Below are positions 5,670-9,287 of a stretch of DNA of 9,287 nucleotides, in pieces. Origin of the DNA: Actinomycetota bacterium. GTDB lineage: Bacteria; Actinomycetota; Acidimicrobiia; IMCC26256; PALSA-610. Where the stretch lies: the NCBI GenBank assembly GCA_030839005.1, contig JAUZEM010000149.1, forward strand, positions 1 through 9,287, in the 5' to 3' direction. Position numbers and translations under genes: made by a program. Numbering within the stretch: the first letter of the stretch is position 1; every line of letters begins with the position of its first letter. The notes under the pieces were generated by a model that had not been told where the DNA came from, made no database searches, and saw nothing but the letters and a program-made list of their open reading frames with translations.

Positions 5670-6218
5670 CTACAAGGACGTCGGCGTTGCGCAGCGCGCG
5701 CGGACCAGGGGCTCGAAGTGCTCGAGCGGCAACGTGTCGTACTCGGGATCGAACGCGACCTGGTCCCAGTCGTCGGCGAACCGTGCCGCGAGATCGAACC
5801 AGGGTTCGCCCTCGTACTGGGAACGTGCGTCCGGGTCGCCCCCGAAGTGCTGGTAGTAGTGGCGGCCCTGGAAATCCTGGTGCGCACGAATCATGTGGTA
5901 CACGTCGGTGCTCACGTACGGCTTGATGATCGCGGCCGAGATCTCCGGATGGTTCGGCACGCTCACGGCCTTTCCGATGTCGTGCAGCAGCGATGCGAAC
6001 ACGACCTCTTCGTCGGCGCCGGCCCGCTCGGCGCGCGTCGCGGTCTGCAACGAGTGCGTGAGCTGGTCGACGGCGAAGCCGTCGGTGATCGCCGCCAGCG
6101 AGCGCAACAGGTCGAGCACGCGTTCGGCGACCCGATCCTGGTGCTCGTAGGTCTCCTTGCCGATCACCGCCCATTGCTCGGCCGTGGACTGGTCCATACG
6201 GGTGAAGGTCTGAGCCAT
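5670..6218 (-). CDS. HD-domain protein, possible PhnZ/MIOX-like di-iron oxygenase
   Basis: This is a 182-residue all-helical HD-domain protein from ATG at 6218 to TAG at 5670-5672. Candidate metal ligands are H55 (THSLQTA), H79/D80 (LLHDIGK), H90 (NHPEIS), H113 (RAHQDFQ) and an Asp in ADDWDQ (149-152). A six-ligand His-His-Asp-His-His-Asp set is the pattern of two-metal HD proteins, including the mixed-valent di-iron oxygenases PhnZ and MIOX. The ending DQVAFDPEYDTLPLEHFEP resembles the C-terminal part of that group more than that of nucleotide phosphohydrolases. The call as oxygenase is inference; a phosphohydrolase remains possible. TACGCT 7 bases before the ATG supports this start over Met8. 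It heads a probable transcription unit with two SDR genes. Confidence 0.8.
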   Translation of the reverse strand: MAQTFTRMDQSTAEQWAVIGKETYEHQDRVAERVLDLLRSLAAITDGFAVDQLTHSLQTATRAERAGADEEVVFASLLHDIGKAVSVPNHPEISAAIIKPYVSTDVYHMIRAHQDFQGRHYYQHFGGDPDARSQYEGEPWFDLAARFADDWDQVAFDPEYDTLPLEHFEPLVRARCATPTSL

Positions 6219-6225
6219 GTCTCGC

Positions 6226-6231
6226 AGCGTA
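6226..6231 (-). promoter_or_regulatory. Putative -10 hexamer for the HD-domain gene (leaderless)
   Basis: On the minus strand TACGCT is followed by 7 bases (6225-6219) and the ATG at 6218. The hexamer is identical to the one before the small gene at 795. It lies in the 47-base gap after the stop of the upstream 235-residue gene, indicating that the HD gene starts its own transcript. Confidence 0.5.
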
Positions 6232-6265
6232 GAGCAGCGGGGCCTGACGGATCAGGTCCGGCCGA

Positions 6266-6973
6266 TCAGGGCTGGCCCAAGAGGAGCGCCGCGCCCTCGA
6301 GGAAGAAGTCCATCCCGGCGCCCTTGGCGTCGCCCGCGGTCCGCAGCTCGTCGTAGGTCATCGCCGCACCCCAAGGATGCGTGGCGAGCTTGCCCGTCCG
6401 ACGACGCTCCTCCCACGGTCCGACGTAGAGGTATGGCTGCGGGACCGCGTCGTCGCCCGGCGACGCGCCGTAGGTCGCACGCGTGCCGGCCCCGGCATCG
6501 CCGAGCGCGCACGCGAGATCGAAGTGCTCGGGCCAGAGCGTCGCGGTCGTCGGGTCGTGTGCGGCATAGCTCTCGCGCAGCTCGTCGAGCAACGACTCGC
6601 CCAGGGCGATCCACGCCGCGAGCACGCCGGCCGAGTCTGGATCGACGGAAAGCGGGGCGTCGGGCGTGCACGGGGTCGCGGATTCGTAGACCTCGGCCGG
6701 CGCGCCGGGAGGAATACCGACGAACTGCGCCGCCGCGCCGACGGTCGTGATGCGGACGCGCGTGCTGGTGCCCGGTCGCTCGTGCACGAGCTCTACGCCG
6801 TCGACGCGCACGCGCTCTCCATCGCCGAACGTCGGCGTCCCGAATCCGCCGGGCGTGGGTACGAGGCCGATATGCCCATCGGAGCGGTAACGGGCGGGGG
6901 CGAGCACGTGCTCGGCGAGCGCATGCATGCCGTCGCGGGCCGCGACGAACGAATCGGGAAGCGGTTCGAGCAC
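6266..6973 (-). CDS. Uncharacterised 235-residue protein
   Basis: I do not recognise this family. With GTG at 6973 it has 235 residues. An ATG at 7012 is in frame but would overlap the upstream hydrolase gene by 29 bases and add a Lys/Cys-rich lead of no clear character. GTG 6973 begins 10 bases after the hydrolase stop, with AAGG about 9 bases before it as a possible ribosome site. The sequence has two parts. Residues 1-100 hold strand-like Gly/Pro-rich segments (GLVPTPGGFGTPTFGDGERVRV) and a VGAAAQFVGI stretch. Residues 118-190 hold a helix (GVLAAWIALGESLLDELRES) followed by TLWPEHFDLAC and PYLYVGPW. There is no signal peptide, membrane segment or Cys motif. It is probably a soluble cytoplasmic partner of the adjacent hydrolase. 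Confidence 0.72.
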   Translation of the reverse strand: MLEPLPDSFVAARDGMHALAEHVLAPARYRSDGHIGLVPTPGGFGTPTFGDGERVRVDGVELVHERPGTSTRVRITTVGAAAQFVGIPPGAPAEVYESATPCTPDAPLSVDPDSAGVLAAWIALGESLLDELRESYAAHDPTTATLWPEHFDLACALGDAGAGTRATYGASPGDDAVPQPYLYVGPWEERRRTGKLATHPWGAAMTYDELRTAGDAKGAGMDFFLEGAALLLGQP

Positions 6974-6983
6974 GGCGAGGACC

Positions 6984-7886
6984 TTAGAGCAAGCCTTTGA
7001 GAATCTCCGCAAGCTCCAGCGGTTTGTCTCCCTGGACGCTGTGACCGGCGCCGGCGACGACGACGACCCGCGCCTTCGGGTTCCGCCGCGTCAATTCGGC
7101 GACATCCTCGTTGTCGACCACCGGCGACGTTCCGCCACGAACGAGGAGGAGCGGCACTCCGACGCGCTCGACGGCGTTCCACAGCTCGTCGAGGCCGGGA
7201 ATGATCTGGCCATCCTCGCCCTCACCGGAACCGCGACGCGGAAGGTCGTAGCGCCAACGCCACCGGCCGTCGCCGACCTCGATCGCGTTGTGGAGAATGC
7301 CGCGGCGTAGTGACGAGACGGTGCGCGTCGGATTGAACTCGATCGTGCGAGCGAGGATTTCGTCGAAGCTCTCGAAGAACTCCGGCCCGTCGATGAACTG
7401 CGCGATCGCCGAAGCCTTCTCGCGATTCACGCCCGGCGTGACGTCGACGAGCACGAGCTGGCGCACGAGATCCGGAGCGCGGTCGGCGAGCGCGAGCGAC
7501 GTGAGCCCACCGAGCGACATGCCGACGACGACGCGCGCCTCGGGCGCGAGCTCGCGCAACGCCTCCTCGAGCGTGGCCGCGTTGCCGGCCGGCCAATACG
7601 CGTGATCGTCGCGATGCGCCGAATGTCCGTGGCCCGGAAGGTCGACGGCCAGGATCGGGCGATCGAGCGCGAGGGCCACGGTGTCCCAGGTGTGGGCGTT
7701 TTGCGCGCCGCCGTGCAGGAGCACCAGCTCGGGAGCTTCCCGGCCCCACGCCAGCGCACTGATGGTCCCGGCGCTCGTCTCGGCTTCGACGCGCCGCACG
7801 GCCGGCGAACCAATCCACGGAATTCCGAATTCCTCCGCGTTTTCGTGGAACAGCGCGAACTCGTCGTACACCGGGGCAGTGGGCAT
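6984..7886 (-). CDS. Alpha/beta-hydrolase fold protein
   Basis: The 300-residue protein runs from ATG at 7886 to TAA at 6984-6986. Visible features are the oxyanion-loop HGGAQNAHTW (residues 59-68), DLPGHGHS (82-89), the nucleophile elbow GMSLGG with S124, and catalytic H282 in GAGHSVQGD near the C-terminus. The acid residue is less certain: the usual site after strand 7 reads GGTSPVVDNED without the common GxxD spacing, so D258 or, as in some families, D148 after strand 6 could serve. The enzyme is expected to cleave an ester, amide or C-C bond; the substrate is unknown. About 28 residues (DEFALFHENAEEFGIPW) precede the first strand. It is followed 10 bases later by an uncharacterised gene, probably co-transcribed. 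Confidence 0.88.
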   Translation of the reverse strand: MPTAPVYDEFALFHENAEEFGIPWIGSPAVRRVEAETSAGTISALAWGREAPELVLLHGGAQNAHTWDTVALALDRPILAVDLPGHGHSAHRDDHAYWPAGNAATLEEALRELAPEARVVVGMSLGGLTSLALADRAPDLVRQLVLVDVTPGVNREKASAIAQFIDGPEFFESFDEILARTIEFNPTRTVSSLRRGILHNAIEVGDGRWRWRYDLPRRGSGEGEDGQIIPGLDELWNAVERVGVPLLLVRGGTSPVVDNEDVAELTRRNPKARVVVVAGAGHSVQGDKPLELAEILKGLL

Positions 7887-7891
7887 GAGAG

Positions 7892-7897
7892 ATAGTC
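7892..7897 (-). promoter_or_regulatory. Weak candidate -10 hexamer for the hydrolase gene
   Basis: On the minus strand GACTAT, followed by CTCTC and the ATG at 7886, has only the conserved A2 and T6 of TAnnnT and a short 5-base spacing. There is no Shine-Dalgarno sequence before the ATG, so a leaderless start is plausible but weakly supported. The 99-base divergent gap (7887-7985) holds nothing else I can identify apart from the ctaA promoter. Confidence 0.25.
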
Positions 7898-7971
7898 GAC
7901 TCCAGCCCGGCCAGCTGACGCAATCGCGCTGCTCGCAGGGCGGTAATGCGAGGCGGACGAAGAGGCGTTCC

Positions 7972-7977
7972 TACACT
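7972..7977 (+). promoter_or_regulatory. Putative -10 hexamer for ctaA (leaderless)
   Basis: TACACT fits TAnnnT and ends 8 bases before the ATG at 7986. The in-frame TTG at 7977 overlaps the hexamer itself, so it is unlikely to be within the transcript, which favours the ATG as the real start. Confidence 0.45.
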
Positions 7978-7985
7978 TGGATCCG

Positions 7986-8921
7986 ATGCGCGGGTTCCAC
8001 CTGTCGTCCGCCGGGCTCCGCCGCTTCACCCTCGTCAATGTGGTGTTGCTCGCGGCGATCGTCGTCAGCGGCGCGGTGGTGCGGCTCACGAACTCGGGGC
8101 TCGGGTGCGCCGACTGGCCGAACTGCAGCGCGACGAAGCTCGTCGACGTATCGAGCCATCACGCCGCGATCGAGCAGCTCAACCGCATCTTCTCGGGAGC
8201 CATCGGCCTGCCGATCGGGCTTGCGTTGCTCGGTGCGTATCTCGTCCGGCCGAAGCGGAACGATCTCATCCGGCTCGCGTGGATCCTCTTCGGATTGTTC
8301 TGGGCAGAGGCGGTGCTCGGCGGCATCTCGGTGAAAGTGCGGCTGGCATGGGTCAGCGTCACCGGCCACTTCCTACTCGCGATCGCGCTCATCGCCGTCG
8401 CACTGGTGATGCACCACCGAGCGGGCCGCGCCACCGTTGCGCGCCGTCTCGCGGTACCACACGACACCTTGACCCTCGCCCGCGGCGTCTACGTGCTCAC
8501 GATCTGGGTCCTCGTGATCGGGACCCTCGTCACCGCAGCCGGTCCGCACGGTGGTGACGCACAGGCCCGACGACTCGATTGGCCGCTGGGTGACGTAGCG
8601 CGGGTCCACGGCGTCTCGGTCGACGTTCTCGTTGCGCTCACGCTCGTTCTGATCGTCGCGCTGGTGCGAGCACGCGCGCCCCGGCGTGCGCTGAACATCG
8701 CGTCACTCACCGTGATCGTCATGGCCGCGCAAGGGGTCCTCGGCTACGTGCAGTACTTCGAGAAGATCCCGGCTGTGCTCGTCGGGATCCACGTGTTCGG
8801 CGCCGTATGCGTGTTCATGTGCGTGCAGCAGCTCCTCCTCGAGCTGCGCGTGGCCGACGACAGTGTCGTCGCCGCCGCGGGGCGCGAGACGACGCCGCGC
8901 GACGTCGTCATCGCGTTGTAG
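7986..8921 (+). CDS. ctaA: Heme A synthase (COX15/CtaA family)
   Basis: This 311-residue integral membrane protein oxidises the C8 methyl of heme O to a formyl group, making heme A for aa3-type cytochrome oxidase. About eight hydrophobic helices are visible, near residues 14-33, 66-87, 96-114, 123-143, 166-186, 205-227, 238-257 and 262-284, with the internal repeat expected of the family. The first loop carries GAVVRLTNSGLGCADWPNC, the family signature with a Cys pair (C41, C47). Heme-ligand-type His are present at 128, 208 and 269; the first expected His, in the E-x3-H-R motif of Bacillus CtaA, is Asn (E63, N66, R67), as I recall for several actinobacterial homologues. The start is ATG at 7986 behind TACACT. 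No ctaB or cox genes lie within the window. Confidence 0.9.
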   Translation: MRGFHLSSAGLRRFTLVNVVLLAAIVVSGAVVRLTNSGLGCADWPNCSATKLVDVSSHHAAIEQLNRIFSGAIGLPIGLALLGAYLVRPKRNDLIRLAWILFGLFWAEAVLGGISVKVRLAWVSVTGHFLLAIALIAVALVMHHRAGRATVARRLAVPHDTLTLARGVYVLTIWVLVIGTLVTAAGPHGGDAQARRLDWPLGDVARVHGVSVDVLVALTLVLIVALVRARAPRRALNIASLTVIVMAAQGVLGYVQYFEKIPAVLVGIHVFGAVCVFMCVQQLLLELRVADDSVVAAAGRETTPRDVVIAL

Positions 8922-8930
8922 CGCGCCCCT

Positions 8931-8954
8931 ACGACGGGACGTCGTCACCTGTGA
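8931..8954. other. Two abutting inverted repeats after ctaA
   Basis: ACGAC-GGGAC-GTCGT (8931-8945) can form a 5-bp stem, and TCACCTGTGA (8945-8954) has 4-base palindromic arms around a 2-base centre. Both lie in the 45-base gap between the ctaA stop and the exonuclease start, directly before its candidate -10. There is no T-run, so a standard terminator is unlikely. The second repeat could be an operator, but short palindromes are common in GC-rich DNA. Confidence 0.2.
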
Positions 8955-8960
8955 CAGGCT
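8955..8960 (+). promoter_or_regulatory. Weak candidate -10 hexamer for the exonuclease gene
   Basis: CAGGCT keeps only A2 and T6 of TAnnnT but has the same 6-base spacing to the start codon (GTG 8967) as the better hexamers in this window. Read-through from ctaA, 45 bases away, is an alternative source of transcription. Confidence 0.25.
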
Positions 8961-8966
8961 CGAGGC

Positions 8967-9287
8967 GTGCGCGTGCATCTCATAGACGGCACCTACGAGC
9001 TCTTCCGGCAGTTCCTCGCCCCGCGTCCGGGTCATCTCGACGGAGGCGGCACCGAGGTCGGCGCGACGCGGGCCGTGGTCGCGTCGATGCTCACGATGCT
9101 CGAGGACGGCGCGACCCACCTCGGCGACGCGACCGACCATGTGATCGAGTCGTTCCGGAACGACCTTTGGGAGACCTACAAGACCGGTGACGGCATCGAT
9201 CCCCTGTTGCGGGAGCAGTTCCCGATCCTCGAGGACGCGCTCACCGCTCTCGGTGTCACGGTGTGGCCAATGGTCGAGTACGAAGCC
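8967..9287 (+). CDS. 5'-3' exonuclease (PIN/FEN-like), 3' end missing
   Basis: 107 codons are visible from GTG at 8967 and the frame is open at the window edge. The start VRVHLIDGTYELFR has the first metal-binding Asp (D7) of the 5'-3' exonuclease/flap-endonuclease fold. FRNDLWETYKTG (residues 56-67) matches the FRxxxxxxYKxxR-type substrate-binding motif, and the VWPMVEYEA end is just before the acidic cluster (EADD) expected next. The protein would remove 5' flaps or RNA primers in replication and repair. The start at residue 1 near D7, and the absence of an upstream coding frame, indicate a stand-alone enzyme (about 280-310 residues in full) or the N-terminus of a PolA; I favour stand-alone. 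A GTG two codons downstream (8973) is the only close alternative start. Confidence 0.85.
   Translation, partial: MRVHLIDGTYELFRQFLAPRPGHLDGGGTEVGATRAVVASMLTMLEDGATHLGDATDHVIESFRNDLWETYKTGDGIDPLLREQFPILEDALTALGVTVWPMVEYEA

Noticed and set aside
5626..6174. Extension of the first SDR frame across the HD gene
   Set aside because: SDRs start a few residues before the glycine motif; the extension overlaps the HD gene in another frame and is Arg-rich.
5649..6356. 235-codon plus-strand frame opposite the HD gene
   Set aside because: Antisense to the HD gene, with no motif of its own.
7819..7835. Repeated AATTCC near the hydrolase N-terminus
   Set aside because: Explained by the coding sequence (residues around EEFGIP); too short to be a meaningful repeat.
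7222..7923. Minus-strand frame overlapping the hydrolase
   Set aside because: Arg-rich out-of-frame reading of the same region as the hydrolase.

Overview
The window is a 9.3 kb piece of a very GC-rich bacterial chromosome. It is packed with genes, has short gaps, often starts at GTG, and has several starts placed 6-8 bases behind a TAnnnT hexamer, as expected for leaderless mRNAs. Together with the protein types this points to an actinobacterium, perhaps an uncultured Acidimicrobiia-like lineage. That placement is inferred from style, not from a marker gene. I see no mobile element, CRISPR array, rRNA or tRNA, and no gene-free stretch longer than about 100 bases.

Layout. (1) 3-752 (+) is the 3' part of a 2-oxoglutarate/Fe(II) oxygenase-like gene. 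A small uncharacterised gene follows at 795-1070 (+). Three repeats resembling DnaA boxes lie around their junction. (2) 3120 back to 1001 (-) is a tight operon: agmatine deiminase, a nitrilase-type amidase and a 66-residue zinc-ribbon protein, with a 4-base overlap and then a 3-base gap. The first two would convert agmatine through N-carbamoylputrescine to putrescine. (3) 3143-4078 (+) is a metal-dependent cyclase (kynurenine formamidase-like) transcribed divergently from the agmatine operon; the two appear to use overlapping -10 hexamers in a 22-base gap. (4) 6218 back to 4071 (-) holds an HD-domain protein, possibly a di-iron oxygenase of the PhnZ/MIOX kind, and two short-chain dehydrogenases. 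A GC hairpin lies between the HD gene and the first dehydrogenase. (5) 7886 back to 6266 (-) is an alpha/beta hydrolase coupled to a 235-residue protein I do not recognise. (6) 7986-8921 (+) is a CtaA/COX15 heme A synthase, and 8967 to the edge (+) is the N-terminal part of a stand-alone 5'-3' exonuclease.

Functionally this is mostly housekeeping and catabolic metabolism: polyamine synthesis, oxidoreductases and hydrolases, heme A for cytochrome oxidase, and DNA repair. No clear novel multi-gene system stands out. The items most worth a second look are the back-to-back leaderless promoters at 3118-3145, the HD-protein/dehydrogenase cluster, the zinc-ribbon protein tied to the agmatine genes, and the DnaA-box-like cluster at 717-770.
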